Assembly (NCBI GenBank): GCA_002748735.1
Contig: PDTC01000009.1
Span: forward strand, 151,738-215,737
DNA from: Desulfobulbus propionicus
GTDB taxonomy: Bacteria > Desulfobacterota > Desulfobulbia > Desulfobulbales > Desulfobulbaceae
Reading direction: 5' to 3'
DNA: 64,000 nt
Both the position numbers and the translations under genes were made by a program. The notes beneath the pieces are model-generated. The model did no database searches. It saw only the letters and a program-made list of their open reading frames with translations, and was not told where the DNA came from. Numbering within the stretch: position 1 is the stretch's first letter; every line of letters begins with the position of its first letter. This document shows positions 46,068 through 53,880 of this stretch, piece by piece.

Positions 46068-46502
46068 TTATTTTTCCAGCAGATAGCTGACTCCGGTTGC
46101 CGTTGCCAAAGTGACAGCAAGCCCGGCAATCCCTCCGCTGGTCAGGCCGTTGGCAGCAGCAGTGGCAGCCGCAGCCGCCATACCGCCGGCCGCACCCCTG
46201 ACAAGGCTGTCAGCCACAGCCGCTCCCACACTCATCTCGCCAGCCTCAACCTTGTGCAGGTTTGCCCCCATAGTACCGGTTCCGGCGACAATCAGGCCGA
46301 AGACCCCTGCTGCCAGGGCAGGAGAAGCGGTGCTCGCCGGGGGAGCAGCGAGTGTTTGCGGTTGAACGTGTCCGGGCATCGGAGCCTGTGGTGGGAGACC
46401 ATAGAGCGGCGAAGCAAGCGGTACGTACTGATGGAGCGGTTCTGTAACCTGCGTAGTCATCTGGGGCATGGTTCCGGGACCGGGGACCTGTTGTGTTTGC
46501 AT
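46068..46502 (-). CDS. Gly/Ala-rich hydrophobic protein, copy 1 (ferrosome-like cluster)
   Basis: Start ATG 46502 with GGGAG seven bases upstream, 4 bases after the previous stop; the product is 144 residues. A Pro/Gln-rich soluble N-terminus (to about 60) is followed by two or three Ala/Gly-rich membrane segments (VFGLIVAGTGTMGANL, GGMAAAAATAAANGL, GLAVTLATATGVSYLL). It is a paralogue of the product of 53483-53869: both share G-x-NL-x-x-V-x-x-G-x-M and a final TM before a short charged tail. Glycine-zipper helices like these can oligomerise and bend membranes. Function inferred from context. Confidence 0.7.
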   Translation of the reverse strand: MQTQQVPGPGTMPQMTTQVTEPLHQYVPLASPLYGLPPQAPMPGHVQPQTLAAPPASTASPALAAGVFGLIVAGTGTMGANLHKVEAGEMSVGAAVADSLVRGAAGGMAAAAATAAANGLTSGGIAGLAVTLATATGVSYLLEK

Positions 46503-46506
46503 GGTT

Positions 46507-47133
46507 CTACTCCCTTCCCGAAGGTGTATCACCCTGTTGTGGCTTTGCGGGGGCAGGGCCCTGTTCCTCGTTCTTCTTCAGGCCAGGAAACAGCCCTCCG
46601 AAATTCTTGCCCATGGCATTTCTCACCGGTTCGCTGGAGAGCAGCACTGATGCTGCAGCACCGACCAGGAGCCCTTTCCAGAACTGCTCATCCTGGGCTG
46701 TATTTGTATACAGGGTCTTGACCACCTCACCAACATTAGCCTCACCATTGATGAACTGTTCGACACTACTGACAATCTGGCCATAGCGTTGCTGGGCTGC
46801 CGCCTGCTGGGCGGCAAGTTCCTCCGCTGTAGGTGGTGGGGGGTGCACATACACCGGCCCCGGGGCAGTATACGGAGGCTGCCAGCCGACAAACACAGGC
46901 TGTCCTGTAGCAGGATCAAGGAGGTATCCTGGCGGCAACGGTGGCCATTGTCCCGGGTATTCAGCCCGGGGGGGAGCTGTGGAGGCGGCGACTTGAGGCC
47001 CATCACCAGGCGGCTGCCCCGCAGCAGCCTGATAATCAGTACCACTGACCGTCTCGCCTGCCGGAGTATCCTCCCCCGTTGTTTCAGCACCCTCTTGCAG
47101 GCCCTGATCCTGACTGGCAATCTCCTTGTCCAT
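46507..47133 (-). CDS. Pro-rich FWKG-motif membrane protein, copy 2 (ferrosome-like cluster)
   Basis: A 208-residue protein with AGAGGAG before the ATG. Residues 1-95 are acidic then Pro/Tyr/Gly-rich (PPLPPGYLLDPATGQPVF). A short helix follows (EELAAQQAAAQQRY), then a single membrane segment in FWKGLLVGAAASVLLSSEPV. The tail is Lys/Pro-rich. It is the long version of the 45660-45983 product. Proline-rich N-termini on small membrane proteins recall organelle-associated proteins of magnetosomes and ferrosomes. No direct family match known to me. Confidence 0.68.
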   Translation of the reverse strand: MDKEIASQDQGLQEGAETTGEDTPAGETVSGTDYQAAAGQPPGDGPQVAASTAPPRAEYPGQWPPLPPGYLLDPATGQPVFVGWQPPYTAPGPVYVHPPPPTAEELAAQQAAAQQRYGQIVSSVEQFINGEANVGEVVKTLYTNTAQDEQFWKGLLVGAAASVLLSSEPVRNAMGKNFGGLFPGLKKNEEQGPAPAKPQQGDTPSGRE

Positions 47134-47145
47134 ACCGCTTCTCCT

Positions 47146-47490
47146 CTATTTCTGCTGGTCCAGCAATGCGAGCAATTTTGCCCTGACCGGTTCCCGCTGC
47201 AACGGATACTTATGCAAGGTCCCGATCTCTTCCCAGAGATCGAACGGGAGCAGCGACGGGTCATAGTCGATGACCACAGACAGGGCTTTACGGTTCACCC
47301 GGAAACCCTGCACACCAGGAATTCTCGCAACAAGCTCTTCGATATCTTGCTGCTCAACAGCGGCAAGATCCTTGAGCTTGCTCCATTTCGCCTTGATCCG
47401 GATCCGTCCCCGAACATGGTGGGCAATCTGTAGGTGGCGGACATGATCAAGAAAGGCGTCCACCACCTCATCGTTACTGTACTCCATCAT
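47146..47490 (-). CDS. CxxC-less heavy-metal-associated (HMA-like) domain protein
   Basis: A 114-residue soluble protein with GAGGGG before the ATG. It has a ferredoxin-like HMA pattern: first strand HHVRGRIRIKA, helix, IPGVQGFRVN, strand KALSVVIDYD, then a C-terminal helix. The CxxC copper/zinc motif is absent, as in HMA_2-type domains. HMA-containing FezC-type proteins accompany ferrosome ATPases. Related N-terminal domains precede both ATPases in this cluster. Probable adaptor or iron sensor of the complex. Confidence 0.72.
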   Translation of the reverse strand: MMEYSNDEVVDAFLDHVRHLQIAHHVRGRIRIKAKWSKLKDLAAVEQQDIEELVARIPGVQGFRVNRKALSVVIDYDPSLLPFDLWEEIGTLHKYPLQREPVRAKLLALLDQQK

Positions 47491-47694
47491 CGCTTCCCCT
47501 CTGTCACCGGGACCTCAGCGTCAGCCTGGCCCGCATCAACGCTCAACCTGCCTGAGCATCCCTACAGCCCTCAGGCGATCCTGCTTCGGGATGACTTTAC
47601 TGAATTCTCTGCATTCATGCATGGAAAAAGCAACCTGAGATGTTGGTTAAGGGTGAAATACCCCTCTCAGTATGCATTTTGCTACCGTGCAGTG

Positions 47695-49941
47695 CTACTC
47701 ACGCTTCAACGGTTCTACCGGAGGTTCCCAGGACAACAGCCTGCTGGAATTGATGAGGATACCTCCGGTGTGAAAAATATGAATCATCCCTGCGAGAATC
47801 GGAGAGAGTACGCCCGCCATTCCCAGAGCTGCACCAAAAAGGTCGGTACCAATCGCCAGATAGTGATTCTGGTCAATCACGGCCATGGTTTTATGGCTCA
47901 GATTGCGTACCTTCATCAAGCCCTCAAGGTTCGAATCAGCCAGGGCAATATCCGCAGCCTCCATGGCCACTTCAGCGCCGGCAGCCCCCATGGCAACCCC
48001 GATATCTGCACAGGCCAGGGCCAAGGCATCGTTGACACCATCTCCCACCATAACAACGTGCTGACCAGCCTGCTGGATCTCCTTTATCCAGGCCGCCTTC
48101 GCTTCGGGCATCAGCGCTGAACGGCAATCATCAAAGGGAAAGGCCTGCAGCAAGGATCTGGCCACGTCATCACTGTCACCGGTAACCAGGTGTACCTGCT
48201 TGACACCGTCACGTATCAGCGAATGAAGGGTTGAGACGGCTTCGACGCGGATCGGGTTGGCCACGGCCATCATGCCCTGTGCCTTGCCATTGCGAGAAAT
48301 GTAGACAACCGTGTTTCCCGCCTCTCGAAGAGTGGTTGAGGCCCTGTCAAACCAACGTACATCAACCTGATGCTCCTCCATAAACTGCTTATTCCCCACC
48401 AAAATCACAGCATCTCCACCCACCGTGCAGAGAACCCCGCGGCCTGGTTTGAACTCACAGACGGCGTGACGATCAGGCAGCAACTCACGGGCCTGGGCCT
48501 CGGCAAGGATGGCCTTGGCCATGGGATGCTGATTATGTGACTCGGCGGTAGCGGCCATAACCAGAAGGGCCTCTTCAGTGATCGTCGGCGTCCTGCCGAT
48601 GATACGGACGATCTTCGGCTGTTCAGTTGTCAGGGTGCCGGTCTTGTCAAAACAGTACACCTCGGCCTTACCCACAGCCTCAAGGTACAGCCCTCCCTTG
48701 ATCAAGATCGAGTTTTTGGCGGCATTGGCGAGGGCGGCCGTGACCGCAGAAGAGGCGGCCAGTACAGTAGCGCAGGGGCAAGACATGACCAGCATCACCG
48801 TCAGAGCCCGGAGTGGATCACCGGTCAGCAGCAGGGTCATCGCCGTGGCGGCGACCCCGATCTTCAACAGCCGGGCGGCAAGCTGATCGGCGCGCTGTTC
48901 CACGGGTGCCCGGTTGACCAGGCTGTCCTCGACCATTTGCATGATATGGGCAAGGTAGGTATCTTCCCCGGTCTTTGTGGTCTTGATAAACAAGATACCC
49001 TGACTGACGGAGGTGCCTGCATAGACGACATCTCCTGAAGAGCGAAGCACAGCCTCTGCCCTGCCGTTTATGGTGGCCTCATCCACCAGGGCCTCGCCAT
49101 CGGTAACAACCCCGTCCACAGGAAGTTTTTCACCGGTATGCACTGCGACAACGTCACCGGGACGAATGTCAGCCACCGGGGTTTCCAGTTCCATGCCATC
49201 GACCATCACATAGGCATTTGCTGGAGCAACCTCCAACATATCACGGATAGCCTGCCTGGAACGCTGTGCCACATACTCTTCGGTGAGTTCGGCCACATTG
49301 TAGATCCAGAGGATCTGCAGTGCCGAAAAGGCCTCCCCCATGGCAATAGTAATCACTGCTCCACAGGCCAAAAGTGGTTTGACTGTCATCTTATGGCAGG
49401 TAAAAGTGTCGTCTGCTGCCTCCTTTAAAAGCGGCATGATACCGGCCATGGCCACCACGCCAATCAGGCTTAACGGGCTCTGGAGAAGCGGCAGTTTGAA
49501 CATCCAGCTACGCAGACCAACATAGGCCATAAAGCCGCTCAACCAGATCACCCGGTTGCGTTTTTGAGAAAATGACTGCTGCGAATCGGTAAGACAGGTA
49601 TCACACGATTGTAGCTGCCTGGAGAGTAGCGGCGGGGCTTCCGGATAGATGACTGGCTGTAGCACCTGCTCGACTATTTCCAGGAGAAGGGTGCGCATCT
49701 GCGTGCGTTCATCATCATAGATGACAATCACCGAGCCGGTGGCAAACCTCGTCTCCACGCTGGAAACACCGGTTACACCAGTGAGACGGGTTTTCATCCA
49801 GGTCTGCTGCCTGCGACGGCGGCAAAGATCAGTGACCCGTACCCGGAAACGTCCGGGCATCGACTGTTTGACCTTCACCCCAGCCTTGTGCAAAAGTCCT
49901 GGTGTAAGCCTGGTTTTTCCATGAGGTGAAGAGACGTCCAT
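47695..49941 (-). CDS. P1B-type ATPase with SCPC motif and degenerate TGE (ferrosome-like cluster)
   Basis: A 748-residue heavy-metal ATPase. The N-terminal HMA-like domain (PGRFRVRV, residues 29-36) lacks CxxC. The core has M4 motif S387-C-P-C390, phosphorylation site DKTGT at 432, HP in SHNQHPMAKAI, and GDGVNDALA. The actuator TGES loop reads NGRA (about residue 293), so the glutamate that drives dephosphorylation is missing. The enzyme may thus be slow, locked or structural. It is the first gene of the run to 45660, with its own promoter at 49990-50018, and is divergent from two small membrane-protein genes. Relation to FezB-type ATPases is inferred. Confidence 0.88.
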   Translation of the reverse strand: MDVSSPHGKTRLTPGLLHKAGVKVKQSMPGRFRVRVTDLCRRRRQQTWMKTRLTGVTGVSSVETRFATGSVIVIYDDERTQMRTLLLEIVEQVLQPVIYPEAPPLLSRQLQSCDTCLTDSQQSFSQKRNRVIWLSGFMAYVGLRSWMFKLPLLQSPLSLIGVVAMAGIMPLLKEAADDTFTCHKMTVKPLLACGAVITIAMGEAFSALQILWIYNVAELTEEYVAQRSRQAIRDMLEVAPANAYVMVDGMELETPVADIRPGDVVAVHTGEKLPVDGVVTDGEALVDEATINGRAEAVLRSSGDVVYAGTSVSQGILFIKTTKTGEDTYLAHIMQMVEDSLVNRAPVEQRADQLAARLLKIGVAATAMTLLLTGDPLRALTVMLVMSCPCATVLAASSAVTAALANAAKNSILIKGGLYLEAVGKAEVYCFDKTGTLTTEQPKIVRIIGRTPTITEEALLVMAATAESHNQHPMAKAILAEAQARELLPDRHAVCEFKPGRGVLCTVGGDAVILVGNKQFMEEHQVDVRWFDRASTTLREAGNTVVYISRNGKAQGMMAVANPIRVEAVSTLHSLIRDGVKQVHLVTGDSDDVARSLLQAFPFDDCRSALMPEAKAAWIKEIQQAGQHVVMVGDGVNDALALACADIGVAMGAAGAEVAMEAADIALADSNLEGLMKVRNLSHKTMAVIDQNHYLAIGTDLFGAALGMAGVLSPILAGMIHIFHTGGILINSSRLLSWEPPVEPLKRE

Positions 49942-49989
49942 ACACTATTGCCCCCCAGGGCCACCTCCACACGGTGCTGAGTTCATCAC

Positions 49990-50018
49990 ATCTTAGGAGG
50001 TAAAAAATAAGTTGTCAA
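49990..50018 (-). promoter_or_regulatory. promoter of the 47695-49941 ATPase gene
   Basis: On the minus strand TTGACA (50013-50018), 17-base spacer, TAAGAT (49990-49995). It is 49 bases from the ATPase start. No exact TTAG-N6-CTAA box is present. Confidence 0.55.
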
Positions 50019-50048
50019 AAGCAAATAAAATATAATGATTTTAGATAG

Positions 50049-50077
50049 TTGACAGCGAATCACATCGCCATTACAAT
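50049..50077 (+). promoter_or_regulatory. strong sigma70 promoter for the small GKKxG pair
   Basis: TTGACA (50049-50054), 17-base spacer, TACAAT (50072-50077), 76 bases before ATG 50154. It is arranged back to back with the ATPase promoter. Confidence 0.65.
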
Positions 50078-50153
50078 ACCAGTAAACATAACGACTGGGT
50101 TTCTTGACCAAGAAAAGGTACCCGTTTGATTCACCATGGACAAAGGAGACATC

Positions 50154-50336
50154 ATGCTCTACGTACCCCTGACGGCACATCCCCTTGGCTGGCTCATCCT
50201 TGGCGCCGGCGGCTATGCCCTGTACAAGGCTGGTAAAAAGAAGGGTGAAAAAGAAGTTACCTCCACTGAAATTCCTCGTGTTCCTGCCTCTCTTACGCAG
50301 ACGGCAACAGTCGAGGAGAAAAAAGGAGACAGATGA
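50154..50336 (+). CDS. small GKKxG single-pass membrane protein 1
   Basis: From ATG 50154, with AAAGGAG five bases upstream, it encodes 60 residues. The motif LGWLILGAGGYALYKAGKKKGEK gives one glycine-rich membrane helix followed by a basic patch and a short polar tail. The next gene encodes a paralogue and overlaps by ATGA. Such one-helix proteins beside metal ATPases recall PacL/DUF1490 partners of mycobacterial P-ATPases in layout, though I see no homology. Likely cluster component on the opposite strand. Confidence 0.7.
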   Translation: MLYVPLTAHPLGWLILGAGGYALYKAGKKKGEKEVTSTEIPRVPASLTQTATVEEKKGDR

Positions 50337-50617
50337 TGGCACATCCCATAGGCTACATCCCCCTGTTAGGGAGCAATCCCGTTGGTTGGGCCGTGCTGGG
50401 CACAGCTGGCTATCTGGCTTACCGCGCCGGGAAAAAATCGGGCCAAAAAAGCGACCAACAGGTCGAACGCGAAAACCTTGCCGACCGGACCATAAAGGGC
50501 GCCATGAAAACCGCGTACAAGACCAAAAAGAAGGTTGACACTTCGCTGACAAAGACCAGGGAAAAGTACTCTGGCATGTGGCAGGAAGCCCGCAATGAGC
50601 TGGAAGGAGAGGCATAA
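50333..50617 (+). CDS. small GKKxG single-pass membrane protein 2
   Basis: A 94-residue paralogue of the upstream gene: VGWAVLGTAGYLAYRAGKKSGQK. It has a longer, basic, helical tail (KGAMKTAYKTKKKVDTS) ending in an acidic stretch. AAAGGAG precedes it; ATG 50333 or 50336 may be used. The stop lies 3 bases from the convergent stop of the triple-FeoA gene. Confidence 0.7.
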   Translation: MMAHPIGYIPLLGSNPVGWAVLGTAGYLAYRAGKKSGQKSDQQVERENLADRTIKGAMKTAYKTKKKVDTSLTKTREKYSGMWQEARNELEGEA

Positions 50618-50620
50618 CCG

Positions 50621-51379
50621 TCACTGTTGTTGCCCTGTCAACGGGTCACTATCGTTTGCCTCACTTCGGACAATGACCTGACCCGCCTGTGTCGGTGTGA
50701 GATACAGGCGGAGCCCGCCAGCACTGCTGATCGTTACTGGCTGCGATACCGGTTTGTGCAGTTCCTGCGTCTGCTCTATGGACTCGAGAAACAGGGAGCA
50801 CCCTGCCCGAATCCCATGGGTCTTTAAATGGAGCTGTATCTTTTTACCGCCGATGATTTCCTGAAGGAAAAACTCCTCCCGGCGTCGGGCAAAATAAAAC
50901 TGTGTTGGTTCACCTCCTCGGGGATATCCCCAGAGGCGGGCCGCCTCGCCCTCCGACAGCCTGGTGCGTGTCTGCCGGTCGACAATCGTTATATAATCCA
51001 TGTGCGGCAGACTCCTGATCATGGTTACAGGGCCATCAAGGACCAGGCCAAGATGCTCCAGTGCCTTGGTGCATCCTCTTCCACAGGTTGTCGTCTCAAT
51101 GTGGCCGGTCTCACCTCGCTCTAACTCCACCAGGGGTTTACGCTCGCCAGCACTGTCGGAGTGCACCAGCACCTTGATTCCCAGACCAGCGGGCACCACC
51201 ACGTCTCCCTTGGTTCCCCGTACCCGCACAGGATTAAAACTGATCTCATCATCAAGCCGCAACAGGTGGCTGCCGGGAAACAGTCCCAAGCGCTGCAGCC
51301 AGGAACCCAATGCAGCGTCGACCACTTCCAGCAGTTCCAAGTCGGTATTGACGGGTGCATCTATCAGCGCTGAATACAT
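50621..51379 (-). CDS. triple FeoA-domain protein
   Basis: From ATG 51379 (GAGG ten bases upstream, 22 bases after the ATPase stop) it encodes 252 residues. The frame is open to 51508 inside the ATPase gene. Three SH3-like FeoA modules can be seen: LGLFPGSHLLRLDDE...VVVPAGLGIKVLV; LGLVLDGPVTMIRSLPHMDYITIV; and HGIRAGCSLFLESI...GGLRLYLTPTQAGQVIV. The first and third carry the FeoA-like leucine-glycine turns and end in the substrate-like beta strand. FeoA domains bind FeoB and are fused to some DtxR regulators. Here the protein may link the compartment ATPase to ferrous iron. Domain count is by eye. Confidence 0.7.
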   Translation of the reverse strand: MYSALIDAPVNTDLELLEVVDAALGSWLQRLGLFPGSHLLRLDDEISFNPVRVRGTKGDVVVPAGLGIKVLVHSDSAGERKPLVELERGETGHIETTTCGRGCTKALEHLGLVLDGPVTMIRSLPHMDYITIVDRQTRTRLSEGEAARLWGYPRGGEPTQFYFARRREEFFLQEIIGGKKIQLHLKTHGIRAGCSLFLESIEQTQELHKPVSQPVTISSAGGLRLYLTPTQAGQVIVRSEANDSDPLTGQQQ

Positions 51380-51401
51380 CTCTGCATGTCCTCGAAAAAG
51401 G

Positions 51402-53486
51402 TTACTCCGCCTTTCTGCCCCGTATCCCTGCATATCCAAGAATCCCCACCGTACTGAGATTATGGAGCAGGGCTGCTGCCACTGGTGGGATACCCCCAAA
51501 GGTGGCAAGCAGTAAAAACGTAGAATTCAGGCCAACTGCAGCGACAAAAGACTGTTTAATCGTTGTTTCACTGCGCTGGGCAATGTGTCGCCCAATCAGT
51601 AAACAGCGAAGATCATCTCGCAACAAAATCACCTGAGAAGACTCTTTGGCGAGATCAGCCCCATCGGGGAGGCAGATGCCCACATCGGCTGAGACCAGTG
51701 CAGGAGCGTCATTGACACCATCACCGACAAAACCGACCCGCTGCCCATCTTCTTTGAGTTCCGCGACAATTCTGGCCTTGTCCTCGGGTTTGAGTTCCCA
51801 GTGTACCTCATCGACGCAGGGAAGCTGTGCGGCCAGGGCCAAGGCGGTCCGCCTGGCATCACCGGTGAGGATAACGATCTTTTCTATCCCGCTCTGTTTG
51901 AGACCATGGAGTATCTCCCCGGTCTCCGGCCGCAGTTCATCACGCAGTCCGATCACCCCGACCAGTTTGCCGGCGCAGCTCACGTACAAGAGGCTCTTGC
52001 CGTCTTCCTGGAGCGCTGTCACCTCCTGGTCAACACCGCTGCAATCAATACCCTCGTCATGTTCGATAAAATGCCGGCTACCCACCAGTACGTTTTCCCC
52101 GTCGATATACGCGGAAACACCATGGGCAACAATAAAGTCTACCTGGCTGGTGCGGGGCAGGTGTAGCCCTCGATCACGTGCTGCCTGAACCACTGCCCCG
52201 GCCACGGGATGACTGTAATGCTCCTCAGCGCTGGCTGCCAAGCGCAGGAGGCCATCGCCATCGTAGCCGTTCAACCCATAAATATCCGTGACTCTGAGCT
52301 GGCCTTTGGTCAATGTTCCTGTCTTGTCAAAGACCAGCGTATTCACTCTGGAAAGTCCGTCCATGGCCTGCGCACCTTTGAGCAAAACTCCATGCCGGGC
52401 AGCCGTGTACATGGCCACTTTAACGGCAACAGGGGTTGCCAGTTTTATGGCACAGGAATAGTCAACCGTGAGGACAGCGGCGGCCTTTTGCAGGTCACGC
52501 GTAAGGGCGAGCAGACCAAGGCCGAGCCCAAAGGTGACTGGGACGAGTTTATCGGCAAGCTCGTCGCTCTTTTTCTGGCTCTCTGACTGGTAGCGCAGTG
52601 AGTTTTCCAGGAAGGTGGATATCCTGGCCATGGAGGTCTCAGCCCCTACTCGCACCGCCTCAAAAACAAGGCGCCCCTCCTCAACTATCGATCCAGAGAG
52701 GACTTCAGCCCCCGGTTCCACATGGACCGGCACAGACTCGCCGGTGATGGAGCTGGTATTCACCGAGGCCTCCCCTTCAACGACAATACCGTCAAGGGGA
52801 ATGAGCTCGCCGGCGCCGCAGACGACCCGGTCACCGATACGGGCATCCTGGAGAGGGATCTCCATCTCATGGCCGTCGATCTCTACCCAGAGCTTTTCCA
52901 CCTGCGGTTTCAGTAGACTCTTCAGCAGACCGGTGGTCTGATTCTCACTGAGATCTTCAATATACTCTCCCAGGGAAAGGAGAAAGACGATGGAGGTGGC
53001 AGTGACATAACTACCGCAGACCAGAGAAAACAGTACCGCAGAGGCATCAAGGACTTCAACCTTGACCCCCCGGGTCCACAGGGTCGTGACGCCCTCTGCA
53101 AGCACGGGCAGGCACAGCGCCAAGGCAAAAGGCCCAGCCACCACTGACGGCAGCAGTAAAAGTGACAGACTCGCCACACCACGCCCAACAAGGGAAAGCG
53201 GCGACTGCAGGGTCTTTTCCACGCCATTGCCGGTGAGAACATTACGCGGGACTTGGGCAAGACAGCTCAGCAAGGCGCTACGGGTCTGCTGACAGCCGTC
53301 GTAGTGGATGACCACGCACCTCGCCCTGGTGTTGACACGGGCCAAATCTACCCCGGAAATGTTTTCCAGGGTCGCTTCAAGGTAGGTGGCGTCCAGTTCC
53401 TGATGGCAGAGGACTGGCGAGCGTAGACGAATTCTGTGCTGTAATTCATGAACTATGGTAACTGCCGAGTTCTCCCCACACCTCAC
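51402..53486 (-). CDS. P1B-type ATPase with DYSCA motif (FezB-like candidate)
   Basis: A 694-residue P-type ATPase. The N-terminal HMA-like domain (QHRIRLRS) lacks CxxC. TGES is intact at 248-251. The M4 region reads V-D342-Y-S-C345-A instead of CPC/SPC. DKTGT has its Asp at 387; HYSHPVAGAV and GDGVNDAPAL are intact. A single-Cys, Pro-less M4 motif is unlike the Cu, Zn and Co subgroups and, as I recall without being able to check it, suits the iron-linked P1B-6 group to which FezB belongs. It starts with GTG overlapping the upstream small gene (GTGA). It probably pumps Fe(II) into a membrane compartment. Confidence 0.85.
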   Translation of the reverse strand: MRCGENSAVTIVHELQHRIRLRSPVLCHQELDATYLEATLENISGVDLARVNTRARCVVIHYDGCQQTRSALLSCLAQVPRNVLTGNGVEKTLQSPLSLVGRGVASLSLLLLPSVVAGPFALALCLPVLAEGVTTLWTRGVKVEVLDASAVLFSLVCGSYVTATSIVFLLSLGEYIEDLSENQTTGLLKSLLKPQVEKLWVEIDGHEMEIPLQDARIGDRVVCGAGELIPLDGIVVEGEASVNTSSITGESVPVHVEPGAEVLSGSIVEEGRLVFEAVRVGAETSMARISTFLENSLRYQSESQKKSDELADKLVPVTFGLGLGLLALTRDLQKAAAVLTVDYSCAIKLATPVAVKVAMYTAARHGVLLKGAQAMDGLSRVNTLVFDKTGTLTKGQLRVTDIYGLNGYDGDGLLRLAASAEEHYSHPVAGAVVQAARDRGLHLPRTSQVDFIVAHGVSAYIDGENVLVGSRHFIEHDEGIDCSGVDQEVTALQEDGKSLLYVSCAGKLVGVIGLRDELRPETGEILHGLKQSGIEKIVILTGDARRTALALAAQLPCVDEVHWELKPEDKARIVAELKEDGQRVGFVGDGVNDAPALVSADVGICLPDGADLAKESSQVILLRDDLRCLLIGRHIAQRSETTIKQSFVAAVGLNSTFLLLATFGGIPPVAAALLHNLSTVGILGYAGIRGRKAE

Positions 53487-53869
53487 AGTGAATGATCCTC
53501 CAGCTCTTCCATGTGAGGGGAAGTGGTTGCACTTTTTTTGGTGAGAGAATCAATGGCATAGCCGGCAGCAACGAGAATCCCCGCTGTGCCGACAATTTCC
53601 GGGATCGTGGTTCGCCTGGTTTGTGCGAGAATAATCGAGGAGAGGGCTCCCTTAGCAAGGCCGTTGACGAGGGCCTGCGGTAGGGTCATCGTCCCCCGGC
53701 TGACACTGACCAGGTTGGAACCGATGGCAACTGCACTGGAAATGGCAAGGCCCGTGGCAATAGTTGTGACAGGGACGTTCTGCTGTAAGGCGCCGGTTGA
53801 CGGTACTAACTGCATACCTGGTGCAGCGTTGCCCGGATATCCAGCCGTCCCTCCAGGAGGGGCTGCCAT
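53483..53869 (-). CDS. Gly/Ala-rich hydrophobic protein, copy 2 (ferrosome-like cluster)
   Basis: Start ATG 53869, with AGGTGA at good spacing, gives 128 residues; a TTG at 53884 overlapping the regulator stop is the alternative. The N-terminus is Pro/Gly/Gln-rich. Three hydrophobic segments follow (ATGLAISSAVAIGSNL, ALVNGLAKGALSSIILA, IVGTAGILVAAGYAI). It is a paralogue of 46068-46502, located at the other end of the cluster in front of the FezB-like ATPase. It overlaps the ATPase start and follows the DtxR-type regulator, making a three-gene string. Confidence 0.7.
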   Translation of the reverse strand: MAAPPGGTAGYPGNAAPGMQLVPSTGALQQNVPVTTIATGLAISSAVAIGSNLVSVSRGTMTLPQALVNGLAKGALSSIILAQTRRTTIPEIVGTAGILVAAGYAIDSLTKKSATTSPHMEELEDHSL

Positions 53870-53880
53870 GAAATCACCTA

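Noticed and set aside
47434-48120. 228-codon plus-strand frame across the ATPase end and the 204-base gap
   Set aside because: It covers the P-type ATPase C-terminus in antisense, and no similarity is visible. The gap itself holds only a 28-codon frame with no ribosome site.
45660-53869. Magnetosome (mam) gene cluster
   Set aside because: Small Gly-rich membrane proteins and iron pumps suggested it, but no MamA/B/E/K/M/Q-type proteins are present. The P1B ATPases and HMA protein fit ferrosomes better.
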